Position numbers and translations under genes: made by a program | Assembly (NCBI GenBank): GCA_921293015.1 | Contig: OV121091.1 | Span: 27,078,839 to 27,142,838 of the forward strand | DNA length: 64,000 bases | Direction of reading: 5' to 3' | Source: Phorcus lineatus | Taxonomy: Eukaryota > Mollusca > Gastropoda > Trochida > Trochidae | Shown: piece by piece, positions 47,567 through 60,076 of the stretch | How the letters are laid out: each line of letters begins with the position of its first letter | Position numbering within the stretch: position 1 is the stretch's first letter | Notes under the pieces: generated by a model | Databases searched by the model: none | Told to the model about the DNA's origin: nothing | The model's input: the letters and a program-made list of their open reading frames with translations, nothing else

Positions 47567-49660
47567 AATGTAATAATGTATTTGGATTAAATAATATATG
47601 TCAAATGTTATCACAATTTTATTTCAGGGAGAAACATTTACTACTTCTAAAATAGCGGTGTCATGCTGGTAGATACAATGTGACAGTAATAGGGTTTTAG
47701 TTGTGTTTCCATAATAGAAACTCAATTTACCACGAGTTGTAGGCGTTAATGAGTCAACTTTCAATTTAAAACGTGACTACAGCAGACAAGGACGCTAGAT
47801 ATGGGGTTGTAGTGTTGCATATAACAAGTGCATATGTAAACTGTAGGGTTATTTTCAGCTACAGCACATATGAATGTTGGTCGAATTTCATTGAATAAGC
47901 TTCATGATCTTTATGAAACATACTCTCTGTTACTTTGTCAAGAATTTAAATTTCAAATACAATGATTAGATATCTCAGATAGTTATATTTGCTTACACGA
48001 AGTTCAATATCCGTAAAATCTCGACCATGATTATTTAGGTTACTGTGCAACCAACGTTTAGTAAAAGGTCATCGTTGTCTTCAAAGCAATATGCAGTGTA
48101 CAGTTCTACACTGCAGTCGTCTATAATAATTAATATCTAAAGACTATCATACTCCATGTGAAATGTGAAAAGTTCATGCTGCTCATGTACTGTGTATCCA
48201 TTAAAAACAAACCTTTTTGTCCATTTCAGAAAGTTTGTTAGTTTAATAAGTTGTGAATTTAGCACTTACAACTTTAATCAAAACAATCTTACTAATTTAA
48301 AATGTCTTCATTTCAATTTTATTATCTGTAATTAAGATGATGAAAACAAAAATCTTTACCTAGACTGAAAGGCTTCGTAGGTTTTATTTTTGAAGAGTTG
48401 AACATGACTTTCTCAACGTATCACATTGATTAGACGTTATTATGAACACTGCCATGTGAGGTCAAAGTTCAGACATCATGTAATCAGTAATTAATCGGAC
48501 GAACGTACTCTCTACAAGGAGAACTCTAGACTTTGCATTAAAGTCATATTACAATTTAGGTTATCATAAGGCAGTTTATTGGCTTAATTGTTTCGGAAAT
48601 CTATTAGATAGACTCTGGTATTCAAATGAAATTTCGCAATGAAAACTCTGTACACCTTATTTGTAGGGATTACCATTCATATTCTCAACTGGACTGAATG
48701 AGGAATCCCCTAAATTTAAAGTGGAGTTAAAATAGAACTAACAAATTTAATAAGAATCCTTCTTCATATTAAGTAGGCTCGTATATTTAAATTAAATTAA
48801 CCGTTTTCAGTTCTACAATTTACTGTATTGAACATTTAAAACACATTAAAAACAAAGTACACAAGACTAATCCATTACAATCGCTTGATGTCTTCTCTAT
48901 GTTGTCATTAGTAGTAGTATTAGTAGTACACGTGAAAACATTTAAGGATATAACAAGTAAGAACCAAATATGGATTTCATGATCCTGTGGCCCATATGGG
49001 CAACTCCTTAAGAACCTTTTTTTGTCTTCTCCTCAAGAAACTAAAGTTTAAGAAATCTGAAATCTTTAGGACAGACTGCTTGCCTAATGAAAATTGTTAT
49101 TTGTAGATTTGTCGACTAGGTTGCGCCTGAAAAAGCTTTTCGCTTCTTCTTCTATAGAGCAAAATGCCCTAGAAAGATAATGTAATCATGTGAACAGACA
49201 TTTTAAGCTGATGGTGATTATTTATATATATGATGACTCTGTAACCTATGTTTGTCTTCTTTTCTAGATGCATAGGCCTTTTAAGACGATTTCTTATGTA
49301 CACACTCTTTGGTTAGGTTTTTTTCCGACCAAGTGACCCTTCAAATGGTGCGCATGTTCCTCCAATCACTATTTGTCAGTGTGTACTATACAGTAGTCAG
49401 TAAAGCTTGTGACTTCTACAAAAACACTCACTTAAACTAAGGAATTATTAATAGGCATCTTCACAACGTCACGGCCGAAACGATATTGAAATTTTATTTC
49501 AAGAGGGTTCCTGCACGCACTAGAATGGCGCTGTTCTATTTTCTGATCCGTACATTAAAGTCAAATGAGAAAGCAGAAAATACACAGAAACGATAAAAGT
49601 CGTAAAGACATATGATGATAAGATGGGCCGTTTCCCGTTCCTTCTTAAACATATATATAT
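47567..49660. other. AT-rich sequence, nothing recognised
   Basis: No ORF above 60 codons and no RNA gene. An inverted copy of the AGAGTATGTTTCAT motif lies near 47915-47935. Confidence 0.4.
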
Positions 49661-49715
49661 ATATGAAAAGTTGAATTGGTTCAAACGCAAGGTCACATAG
49701 TCGTTTGCAGAATCA

Positions 49716-49772
49716 TTTTAATCCGATACTAGTATTTCGTCAATAGTATTGACTCATCAGGGATGAAACGAT
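49716..49772 (-). ncRNA. Type I hammerhead ribozyme (copy 3)
   Basis: Identical in core to copy 2: CTGATGA, stem II GTCAAT/ATTGAC with a 3-nt loop, GAAA, stem III AUAC/GUAU, cleavage triplet ATC and stem I AUCC/GGAU. Predicted cut between 49725 and 49724. The motif is bracketed by inverted CACATAGTCGTTTGCAGA (49694-49711) and TCTGCAAACGACTATGTG (about 49776-49793), which could pair over it. A (TA)n follows. Confidence 0.92.
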
Positions 49773-49797
49773 ATATCTGCAAACGACTATGTGAAGT

Positions 49798-49800
49798 ATG

Positions 49801-49886
<86 letters not shown>

Positions 49887-49890
49887 TATA
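49798..49890. repeat. (TA)n microsatellite
   Basis: About 40 TA units with one phase break near 49879, adjoining hammerhead copy 3. Confidence 0.97.
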
Positions 49891-52187
49891 TACACCATTT
49901 TAATCATTTCACCTATTAAAATTAAAAACTAAATATTGAAATTTGACAACGTAAGATCTTCACTCGGCCATCACATCATCTTAAAAGTTTTTTAAGATAA
50001 CTTTAACGAAATATCGATTTGAGACCAGTCCGATTACCGATTTTCTTACTTTCTTTCGAGAGCGTATATTTTCAAAGGGATAGATAAGAAGGATACTGAA
50101 GTACATTAATCTAAAGTGTCAAACATCAACTGTATTCTTTTCAAAGTCATGAAATATGGGTAAAGGACGATGTTAAGATACTTAACATAAACTTTTGCAG
50201 ATTTCTTAATGAAAAACGTTTATTCAGATTAAGCCTCTTAGGGTTTTACTGATTATTTTTCTAAATATATCTTGTATGAATTTAATCTTAAAGTTTCCAG
50301 AAAAATGCATTTTATGCAGTTAAAATAAGACCATTTAAGTTATTGAAATGAGATTTGTGATTTAAGTTCCATCACATTTTGATTTAACATGTCAGCTAAC
50401 ATTAAACAGCTTTTTGAAAAGTTCAAAGAACGCAGCATCAGTGTTATTTTGAGGGTCTATGGTTTTTGGACGTCAAACCAGATTATTTTAAAAAGCTGTT
50501 TTAGTTTCAATATTGTCAAGATAATTTCTGTCCTAGAAAGTTGAGAGATCTTTAAGACTTTAAAACCCACTGGAATTTCAAACGCCGGAGTCACGTCTTT
50601 TATCTCTCGTTTTTTAAACAACCCTGCTGACATTTTGTGTTCTATTTCACAATACCGGGTTTATATTTAAGACAAGGTTCATTTCCTGATTAAACAGCTT
50701 TATCATAAAAGCCTCGTGAATTTACAGATGTAATCAGGGAAAACATTTTGGGAAATAACTTCAACTAAAATCTAAATCAAACTTTATATCCAAAAGATTT
50801 TCTGTTAAAGAGTCTTCTTTAATTGGCCATTCATTATTTGAAAATCAGTTTCCTTCAAACTAAGTAGTTAAGTCAGGAATACCTTTAATTTAGATACACT
50901 TCTAATAAGACTATATTATGTAAATGATACTATGAACTTATCATTATTATAATTATCAACTTAACAATAGCGGATACAGAACAGTTTGTTGTAAATAATA
51001 TCATTAAAAATACAATTATGTACGTTAAATTAAACTCTGAAATTATAATTGTTGCTGTTCATTTAATTCGTTAGACTTCAAGTTTTCTTTGTTACTTGTT
51101 TTATTGAAAAATCAAAACATCAAATGAAAAATTTGCGAATCCACAGATGAAAAGATAATTAATAAGACGATAACAGTTTTCTTTCCTATAAAACATTAAA
51201 TTTGACACACACCTGAATATTGTCTTTTACATCTTGTATCGAGGGATGCAGAATTGAGATAAGGAACGTATTGAACCCTTATTGTCTTATGAAAGCAAAG
51301 ACTATGCAGAGCAAATGACATGCGACATAAGGCCAGTGTCACTGAGCAGTCAATATCTTGTGCAACATTTCCTAAGGAACAATATTTGCTATACCTTAGC
51401 ATCTATAGATTGTATGAGATGCGAAATGCACTATTTTGTTTATAATTTCTAATATTCTCTCCCAAGCCTCACAACTTAATTGACAAAGACTAATTACTCT
51501 ATTCGAGATGATTGTGGTCATTCAAAATCTTCCTTACCAAGGACTTAATTGTTGTTACCCAATCTCAATGAAATGATATCTACATTGCTACACTTCGTTG
51601 TACATGAGTAACGGAGAGTAGCAAATTAAAATTTTTTTCAATGAGATTGTTGTTACCCCGCGCTGAAACCGATACCAAAACTTGAGTAAGTACTCGGGAG
51701 CTTTTTAGATAGCCTTTCAATCCTTGTTTGTTAATGACCAGCCTTCAAATGGATATTTGCGTTGCTCTGCTGTTCTTCTGTTTTAGAGGCATGACTTGAG
51801 AAATCTTGAATGTGTGTCGCCGCAAAATTGGATATGGACCTGCAAGACTTGTTTCCCATTCGAGCTTAATTGGCATGATTAGGAAAAGCAGAATTGATTT
51901 TGGCAAAAGAAGTTCAATGTCAAAGGATTCACTCAAAGGATTGCCTGGTGAGAAGGTTCATCACGGACATACTCCTAAGTTCAACTTATGATCGTTTTTT
52001 AAAACACTAAGTTGAAAAATATTGGCTATGCTTTTAGTTTAAGAAATATAATGATAAACGTTACTTAAATAACTTAACTTGATTTGACTATGAGCAGAAG
52101 AAACTACAGCTGGGCTATTTTTAGCACGTGATTTCAACATAAACAGCAAAGCAACCTATCATAAATAATTGTTTTATGAATGTCATC
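49891..52187. other. AT-rich sequence, nothing recognised
   Basis: Short frames at 51196-51402 and 51745-51991 have no recognisable features; no repeats of note. Confidence 0.4.
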
Positions 52188-52196
52188 GATTACAAG

Positions 52197-52650
52197 CATT
52201 CTCTCCCCACAGAGGTAGCTCCATCATAAATTCCTATACAACCTCTGTCTTAATACGAAGGTTTCTCGGGCACAAAATGTAGAACGCTGATTGGATGCAA
52301 TCAAAGTTGTGCAATCAGCGACGCCGTTTCAAAAGTTATCATTCAAATCGACTACGTTATTTCCGGAAGCTTTACAAAAGCTAAACTTTATTCGAATATG
52401 CACCTTGCACTTTGAGTCGTCGTTACAGAACCCATACGCCTCATATTGCGACTGCATCATTGCAAGGGCCTAGTGACAGCATATATGTTATTCATGCCTT
52501 CGGTGTTTTCATTGGCTGAAACATTGCCAGGTAGTTTAAGTTGTAAAATTGTCCCGCTAGGGGAAACTGCCTGAAGCCCGAGAAACGTTGGTATTAAGAC
52601 AGGTTTTATAGGAATTTATGACGGAGCTACCTCTGTTGGGAGAGAATATG
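52197..52650. mobile_element. 454-bp TIR element with 9-bp target duplication
   Basis: Ends are ~75-bp imperfect inverted repeats running from ATTCTCTCC to TTTCTCGGGC (with ACAGAGGTAGCTCC inside). The flanks carry GATTACAAG on both sides (52188-52196 and 52651-52659). A 9-bp duplication points towards Mutator-like transposases, though other superfamilies are possible. No ORF. The interior holds CTGATTGGATGCAATCAAAG and CTTTATTCGAATATGCACC, shared with 37195-37591 and 63738-64000. Confidence 0.92.
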
Positions 52651-52737
52651 GATTACAAGTAAGACATTGTGTAACATTGTTTCACTGTTCAATTGGTCCC
52701 ACAGTTATTTGTTTTGATTCTGTAATATAGCTTAATG

Positions 52738-52870
52738 AGTGAGTTGGGGTTTAACGTGTTTTAAACAACATATCAGTTATTAAACACTGGGATCACAAGC
52801 ATCCAAAAGAGAGTAGACAGATCAGGGAGAAAGGGATAGACATGATGAGGGAAAGCTTAGTCGTACCATA
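52738..52870 (+). repeat. Dispersed GAGTGAGTT repeat (copy 2)
   Basis: Starts AATGAGTGAGTTGGGGTTTAACG, the complement of the SINE 3' tail, then shares AAGCATCCAAAAGAGAGTAGACAGATCA with 11150-11200. Confidence 0.65.
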
Positions 52871-54279
52871 TCATCATATTATTTTCCTACTAAGTTAATC
52901 CAAACATTTATACATACAATTTGTACATTTGAAGGGTACGTGAATCTTGTGTCAATAGCTTATGCAATAAAGGTGTTATACAATACTAATTTACTGGAAC
53001 ATATTTCCTTGTAATTGCTTTACAATTTTAGAAATCTTTCATGTAGTGACAATAAATTATTAAAATTTCGACTTTGTTTACGTTGTCACTTAACCAAATG
53101 TACTTCTTGGCAATGGTCTCTACGTTTAGACGAATGACAAACTATTGATAACATTAGTTTTGATGTATGTTACTCAAACAGCAGTTGGCAGTATGCACCA
53201 CATTTCAATGCCTTTAAGCATGCCACAGTCTAACTCGAACACCTGCCTTCCGGATTATGTGGGAAGCTTCTATCGTACATGACATGCATTTGTGATAAAA
53301 CATCCAAGTGATGTTATTGTAGTTACGCAGCGAATGAGTTTAATAATGCGAGAGTCGCATCTATTATTGTATCAAAACCTGAAATAAAAAACGTTTGGAT
53401 AGTCTATGGATTCTTGTGACACTTTTGAGTGGTCAGAACAGTGAATAATGAGAGTAATGCTCTTTGATATGCAAACCTCAACATCATGCCAGCACCTGCG
53501 TATAACCCATTGTCTATTGTTATCATGCACAGAGAAAAGTTAAGGAATTGTGTCATCTCCTGCTGTTAAGGACTCGCACAACAGCAGTCGCACCAGTTGT
53601 ACAGACAGCAAAGTTAAGGAAATGTGTTATCTCCTGCTGATAAAGACGCGTTCAGCAGCTGTCGCAACAGTTGCACAGACAGCTTAATGTATGTTCATTA
53701 TCGAGCAATCTACAATCTAAGGCTGTAGGTTATGTGAAAAATCTGTCTTCATTTTTTGTTCCCTTTGACTATTCAGATCCGTCGAAGCAGCCTGGACGAA
53801 AAGGACGGGAAACGCGGCAAGGCCTATCTTAGTAAGTGATTGGACCAACGCAAGAATAGGCCATTCGTGGGAAGATACAATATGGTATGAAGAGAATGAT
53901 GCATAATCCAAATCAGTATCAAGAACTGGCTACTGATTAACCGTTCTTTCTCTTCGTTCATTAAGTAATTAATTGTTTGAAAAATATCGTTGATTTTTTT
54001 CAAATTACAATAAGGCGAAACTCTTTTAAGAGACACAACATGCTTACATTTCTTAGTGAGGTACAAGACATGTTACTTGTGCAATACTCTGATCACGAGA
54101 TGTGATTATGAACATGGTACGTCAGGCAAAACACATTCCGATTACTGCATAAGTCTTTTAGTACAAAAAAATGTAATGTTTTGATTTCTACAGTACTCTT
54201 GGACAAATGGAAGCTGCGACTAAACAGGATGACACAATATCATTGTCCAACCGGTCAAAGTGTTTTCTTAATGTTAAAG
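52871..54279. other. AT-rich sequence with a 74-bp tandem duplication
   Basis: AAAGTTAAGGAA...ATCTCCTGCTG...CAGTCGCA...GTACAGACAGC at about 53536-53609 is repeated at 53610-53686 with roughly a tenth of the bases changed. Minus frames near 53717-54066 are unconvincing. Confidence 0.6.
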
Positions 54280-54363
54280 ACACGTAGTTCATTACTCTAG
54301 ACACGTAGTCCAATACTCTATACACTTAGTCCATTACTCTAAACACTTAGTCCGTTACTCTTG
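54280..54363. repeat. 21-bp tandem repeat, four units
   Basis: Four units of the form ACACNTAGTYCANTACTCTAN, exactly 21 bp each. Confidence 0.85.
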
Positions 54364-55887
54364 ACATGGCTCTGGCACATATGAATCTTTTTGCTGTTAA
54401 CAATTATTTTCGGAAAGGCACAATCAAAATTTATCCTTTTATGAAGTTCATACTTTAGAAACCAATAAGATCAAAGACCAATAATTTACCTCTAAGATCA
54501 ACTGTTAAATTGTGTTCGCATCTCTGATCGATGATCGATAAGTCACGATTCACTTTTCTCCAGTTTGATATTCAACATAAAAAGGATAATTCTCCAAACA
54601 AGCATCTATAAGATTATTGTTTTCTATTCTTCTTATTCACCTCTAAACATACCAAACATTTTGAAATGTATACATCATGTTTTCTCTAATGAAAATTAGA
54701 GCACACAATTCATTAAAAGCTGTAATAATAATTGAACAAAGTTAAAGCAGAAAGACAGGGAATATTGGATACGTTTTATTTAATTGGTATTGAGAGTCAC
54801 CTGCCTTGGTCAGAGCATTGCAAATCTAAACGTTAATGGCACAGTTTTTGTTCCAAACTCTACATGCCCAACGGCACCACTGATATCTTTAACGGAGATC
54901 CAGTGTTACAGGTAATTATACACATTAGAATCAAATTTCTTTTGTACAATATTGCCTTATAGTCCTCAAGCGAATGTTTCTTACGCTCCGAATTTGTGCA
55001 AAGAAATCAATCTTAACATTTCTATTTCAGTGCAAATAGGAAGAAAGAAACTGATTCATTGTGCTACATGATTGTAAATATCACATTATCTTTAAACATC
55101 GCCAAACAAGATTTGCGTTCCTGTCAATGACATTTTGAAAAAGTGAAATCAAGTCTGAAGTTAAAATATTTAATGGAGAATGTTTTACATTAGTGTGGTC
55201 TTACATTTTAATTATACACATTGATGATGACATTGCATAATGCGAGCCCTTCTTATACAAAGTGGCAATGTTGCGGGATCTGAGTAGTTATCATAGTGGG
55301 TGAATATGATCCCAAACGAAAGAAAAGTGCGTTGATGAATCTGAATCTGAGGAAATGTTACAGAACATGGCGACGACGTCATTAGGATGAACCGTTACTC
55401 AGATACAAATGTCAAAGGGTGCCCCGAGGCTACAGAAAGTAATATGATATGATAACTATTGAAGGTAACTTTGTTTAATGTATAACAATGCTTCTATTGA
55501 AAGTTTCAAATGTGTTTTAGACGTTAAGAAGTTTTTTGGAACCGATTGTTTCATTTTCCTTGAATTATATCAATCGCAAAGTCAGACAGTCAGACTTAAG
55601 GGGGCCGTAGCACGTTTGTTCAGATGAATAAAGTGATCTCACGAAAACGAAAATAAATCTTTCCAACTGCTGTCTTTACATTGCTATGACTTTCTTTCTG
55701 CCTTTTACTTAATCATCTGTACAGTTTTTCTCTCAACTCATATCAATTACTCCCGTGGTCAAGCTTTTCACATGATCTAAGTAACGTCAAATATTGATTT
55801 TATAGAATAACATTGGGCGACAAATCTGACAACGACAAGTGTCACCACTTACACTCCGATAATTGCGAGGATGTTTTTTTCAAGAAC
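54364..55887. other. AT-rich sequence, nothing recognised
   Basis: No ORF over 60 codons, RNA gene or array seen. Confidence 0.45.
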
Positions 55888-55968
55888 AATCTAGTTAAAA
55901 CAAGCTGTAATGATCCGTAATTAACGGTCCATGGGACGTATTATATTTCAACTAGTTTTAACTAGATT
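55888..55968. mobile_element. 81-bp palindromic element
   Basis: AATCTAGTTAAAAC at the left and GTTTTAACTAGATT at the right are exact complements; pairing continues imperfectly inward. A MITE-like hairpin just before the 34-bp minisatellite. No copy elsewhere in the window. Confidence 0.55.
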
Positions 55969-56002
55969 AAGAAGGGCATACATCACGCCTAACTAAGATA
56001 TT

Positions 56003-57088
56003 TGGGTAGGGCCTATAGGTATATACATTTGTATGTAAGATTTTAGGGTAGGGCCTATATGTATATATGTAGGATATTAGGGTAGGGCCTATAGGTTTAT
56101 ATGTAAGATATTAGGGTAGGGCCTATAGGTATATATGTTAGATATTAGGTTAGGGCCTATAGGTTTATATGTAGGATATTAGGGTAGGGCCTATAGGTTT
56201 ATATGTAGGATATTAGGTTAGGGCCTATAGGTATATATGTAGGATATTGGGGTAGGGCCTATAGGTTTATTTGTAAGATATAAGGTTAGGCCCTATAGGT
56301 ATATATGTAAGATATTAGGTTAGGCCCTATAGGTATATATGTAAGATATTAGGGTAGGGCCTATAGGTATATATGTAGGATATTAGGGTAGGGCCTATAG
56401 GTTTATATGTAAGATATTAGGTTAGGCCCTATAGGTATATATGTAAGATATTAGGGTAGGGCCTATAGGTATATATGTAAGATATTAGGTTAGGGCCTAT
56501 AGGTATATATGTAAGATATTAGGGTAGGGCCTATAGGTTTATATGTAGGATATTGGGGTAGGGCCTATAGGTTTATTTGTAAGATATAAGGTTAGGCCCT
56601 ATAGGTATATATGTAAGATATTAGGGTAGGGCCTATAGGTATATATGTAAGATATTAGGGTAGGGCCTATAGGCATATATGTAAGATATTAGGTTAGGGC
56701 CTATATGTATATATGTAGGATATTAGTGTAGGGCCTATAGGTTTATATGTAAGATATTAGGTTAGGGCCTATAGGTTTATATGTAGGATATTGGGGTAGG
56801 GCCTATAGGTATATATGTAGGATATTAGGGTAGGGCCTATAGGTATATATGTAAGATATTAGGGTAGGGCCTATAGGTTTATATGTAAGATATTAGGTTA
56901 GGGCCTATAGGTATATATGTAGGATATTAGGGTAGGGCCTATAGGTTTATATGTAAGATATTAGGGTAGGGCATATAGGTATATATGTAAGATATTAGGG
57001 TAGGGCCTATAGGTTTATATGTAAGATATTAGGTTAGGGCCTATAGGTATATATGTAGGATATTAGGGTTAGGTATATAGGTATATAT
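56003..57088. repeat. 34-bp minisatellite with TTAGGG motifs (about 32 units)
   Basis: The unit is TAGGGTAGGGCCTATAGGTA plus TATATGTAAGATAT. Variants are TTAGGG-TAGGGCC versus AGGTTAGGCCC, GTAAG versus GTAGG, and GTTTATA versus GTATATA. A rare variant (TTATTTGTAAGATATAAGG) occurs at 56267 and 56573, 306 bp or nine units apart, showing block duplication. Most units hold one telomere-like TTAGGG, but in a 34-bp frame rather than as a telomeric array. Confidence 0.93.
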
Positions 57089-57703
57089 GTCTTTCTAAAG
57101 CTATTTCATAGCGATACACGTCCCTGTGGAGGCCTCGTCGTGTCAGGGGACACTCAAGGAGAGCACGCTCGTTAAATACTCAAGCCGGATACATCATTTT
57201 GTATTAAGATAGACTTGGAGTTCTCTTTTACACACTACAAAACAATCAATTTGGTTTACCCTTTACGATTGCTTTTTTGTATTTTATGAAATGAAGTGGG
57301 TTGAACATAAATATTACTGTTTATAGATATATTATCTAACGATATATAAATTAATCTTTCGAAATGATTCCTTCCTTATATTATATATTTTTATATTATA
57401 GTTTGTCTTTTGGGTTATTTTAAATTTGTTCTCTTTTCACCTTTAACAAAACACACTTTGCCTATTACTAAAAAATTGTTCAGTAAAGATCATAGGTACC
57501 GCCCATCCTTTATTCCGCAATAAAGTGAGTTCTTGAATGACATCCCAAAACATTGGCCCATTACGGCAACAAAAATAGCGTTATGACGTCACTAGTTATG
57601 GTGCATGTCGATGATTTTAAATTCACGGTTAAATTTACATTAATTCAGGTTAAAATCTATATTACAAGAGTTACAATCGACATACTAGAAAATAAAAAGG
57701 GTA
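57089..57703. other. AT-rich sequence, nothing recognised
   Basis: A plus frame at 57553-57843 (96 codons) ends inside the foldback element at 57704-57845 and shows no domain; I do not call it a gene. Confidence 0.4.
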
Positions 57704-57845
57704 GCCTCAACCATCTTGTGTTTTGCAATGAAGTTTATTTACCTGATTCCTATCAGCGTCTAACCACTCGGCCTTCGGCCTCGTGCTTTAACGATAATAC
57801 CTTTAGGGCAAAACAATACTTTAATGCAACACATGGTGGTTGAGG
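57704..57845. mobile_element. 142-bp foldback element
   Basis: GCCTCAACCATCTTGTG at the left pairs with CACATGGTGGTTGAGGC at the right, with further pairing of TTGCAATGAAGT and ACTTTAATGCAA. Near the centre is a second palindrome, CTCGGCCTTCGGCCTCG. No target duplication resolved. Confidence 0.7.
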
Positions 57846-57959
57846 CAACTTCAACTTTATGGCTTAAATAGAATGCATAATGAACAGATTTAAACTTGAT
57901 AATATCTTCTGCCAACAAATATTGGGAATTCGTATAAAGTTATTTTTGTCTTCTTAAAG

Positions 57960-58648
57960 CATGGGCCCCGCTAACAGAGTCCCCTATGTATAAACTATTG
58001 ACAGGGTGCTTCACCCGCCATCTTCGATCGACTCAAATTGCATTATGTAGTGATAGAACACATTCCCAGAGATACTCCGCCGCTAACCTTTCCTTCATAC
58101 TTATCGTTTTATTCCTGCTTTTAATCTTTCTTTCGCGAAGCGGTCAGGTCACATTTACCTAACCCGGAAGTTAACAATGGCTGCCGACATGGCCGCAGCC
58201 AACACGCTTCTTGAACCTCATTGGTTGATTAGTAGAATGCCATAAACACTTGAAATTCTAAATTTGTTCGCATGACATTTTTAACACGTGAGAGATAACA
58301 ACAATGCCAGAAGTCAACTTAACTCAGTGGTAATATTTTTTTAAAGACATTAATTTTACAATAACTCGTCATAAACAATAACTGGTCGACCGCCATTGAC
58401 AACTTCCGGGTGGGGTAAATGTAACCAGGCTCACTTCGCGAAAATTAAGTCAGAAATAGGCATTATTAAAAAAAAAATTAAGGTAAGATTAGCGGCGGAG
58501 TATCAAAGGATATATGTCCGATCATTTCGTGATATACTTTTAGTTTTTATTTGCGTTTAAAGAGCATTTTACACGCTAGAGTTCGAAGATGGCGGGTGAA
58601 GCACCCTGTCAATAGTCTATACATTATACTCTGTTAGCGGGGCCCATG
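57960..58648. mobile_element. 689-bp long-TIR (foldback) element, hAT-like target duplication
   Basis: Exact 8-bp duplications TCTTAAAG flank it (57952-57959, 58649-58656). The ends begin CATGGGCCCCGCTAACAGAG on both sides. Inverted arms extend inward about 250 bp, interrupted by indels, covering ACTATTGACAGGGTGCTTCA, ACTCCGCCGCTAA, TTTCGCGAAG, ACATTTACC and CCCGGAAGTT. An 8-bp duplication fits the hAT superfamily; TTAA in its centre leaves a TTAA-inserting transposase as a weaker alternative. No ORF. Each arm carries an AAGATGGCGG (YY1-like) and a CCGGAAGT (ETS-like) site. Confidence 0.9.
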
Positions 58649-58656
58649 TCTTAAAG

Positions 58657-59560
58657 TACGGAGCAGTAATTTTGTGATTTCGACAGAATATACCTATCAT
58701 CAGATCGGTCTAGACCGAAGCTGTAACATTTAGTTAACCCATTACCACAATGAATTATTTCTGATTGGTGCTTTCATGTTAGATTGGATCAGGAGTCAGA
58801 TGAGCTTGTGAATGTCTTATTCGCATGTTTTGCAATTTGATTCAAAATTAACAACTGTCAGTTGTAAAAGGAACAAATTAACTTCACTACATCTATCGAT
58901 CGCCAGCAATTATGTCCTTGCAGTTGATAAGATAACCATTTTCGTGTTTGTCCGCTTCTTGAACGTCCCAACCTAGGTAGTTCGGATCAAAAACAGAAAA
59001 CCATAGAAACCTAATTCTTTTACTTTTTCCTGATAAAAAAACAACTCATCAGAAGACAGCTAACTGTTTTCCTCAAAATTCGTAGGGGAAACGGACTTTA
59101 TTGCCCCAAAACGCCTTTACTGTTAGCTGTTGTTTTGATCTTCGGACAAGAGCTTAGCCCCACCTCTATATTAGTTGACCCTTATCTGCATATTCAAATA
59201 TGTGTGTCAGACTTACCGCCCCTGAATATGAGAGGAACCAGTCATTTTAAAGTGTTAAACTCTTTTAAAATTAAACAGTTGTAACGCGAAGCATTCGAAA
59301 AATAACCACTTTTAACAAAATATTTTAGCAATTTATCATGCATACGATAAAAAGCTGTTCTTTTGTTTCATTTAGGGTTCGTATGCAAATAACTCAAGCA
59401 CAATTCAATTTCTAATATCTTTCTTCCATATGAAAAAAATCATAGACAACCATGCCCAATTAAATAGTGGTATCAGCATATCGATAACGTAGCTAAAACA
59501 ACACAACTCTCCATTTTCGTTTGTGTAAACTATGAGTATTTTGAGCTTATCTTTGGTACC
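58657..59560. other. AT-rich sequence, nothing recognised
   Basis: No ORF over 65 codons, RNA gene or repeat seen. Confidence 0.45.
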
Positions 59561-59562
59561 AT

Positions 59563-59586
59563 TACACATACACACACACCCATGCG

Positions 59587-59637
<51 letters not shown>
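59563..59637. repeat. (CA)n-(TA)n microsatellite
   Basis: CA units with CCCATGCG interruptions, then about 20 TA units. Confidence 0.95.
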
Positions 59638-59641
<4 letters not shown>

Positions 59642-59975
59642 TTATAACAGACAAGCAAATTAATTAACAATGTTACCATTAATGGCAAGTTCTATATTTC
59701 TTGTGCTACTCTTAAGATTGCAAAGACATCGTAGAAGGAATCCACAAAACAACTTTTTAGCGCACAGTACTAAAGACTATTTAACATTCGATACCAATTT
59801 GGCCTTCGTACATAAACTTAAATAAATGAAATGAGATATTTTACGACGACTCCCGAACTTTTATTGATCAACTGACTCGCTGTGCATTGTTAAAAAATTG
59901 TTGGTCCCTATCCCATAATATTTCTTCAAAGAAAAAACAAAACATTATTAATGCTGTCGCTAGTTATCGGGACGG
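59638..59975. other. Unremarkable AT-rich sequence
   Basis: Nothing recognised between the microsatellite and the palindrome. Confidence 0.4.
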
Positions 59976-60046
59976 ACGGACGGAGACCATTTCAATATCC
60001 CCCACCTACTACGTAGGTGGGGGATATTGAAATGGTCTCCGTCCGT
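59976..60046. repeat. Perfect palindrome, 34-bp arms and 3-bp spacer
   Basis: 59976-60009 and 60013-60046 are exact inverted complements around TAC (ACGGACGGAGACCATTTC outward, ATCCCCCACCTAC inward). Part of the right arm, GGGGATATTGAAATGGTCTC, is repeated again at 60056-60075 before a GTCC run. Strong cruciform or hairpin potential. Confidence 0.93.
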
Positions 60047-60076
60047 ACGTTGGGCGGGGATATTGAAATGGTCTCC

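Noticed and set aside
56003-57088. Telomere or interstitial telomeric array
   Set aside because: TTAGGG occurs once or so per 34-bp unit, not as head-to-tail hexamers.
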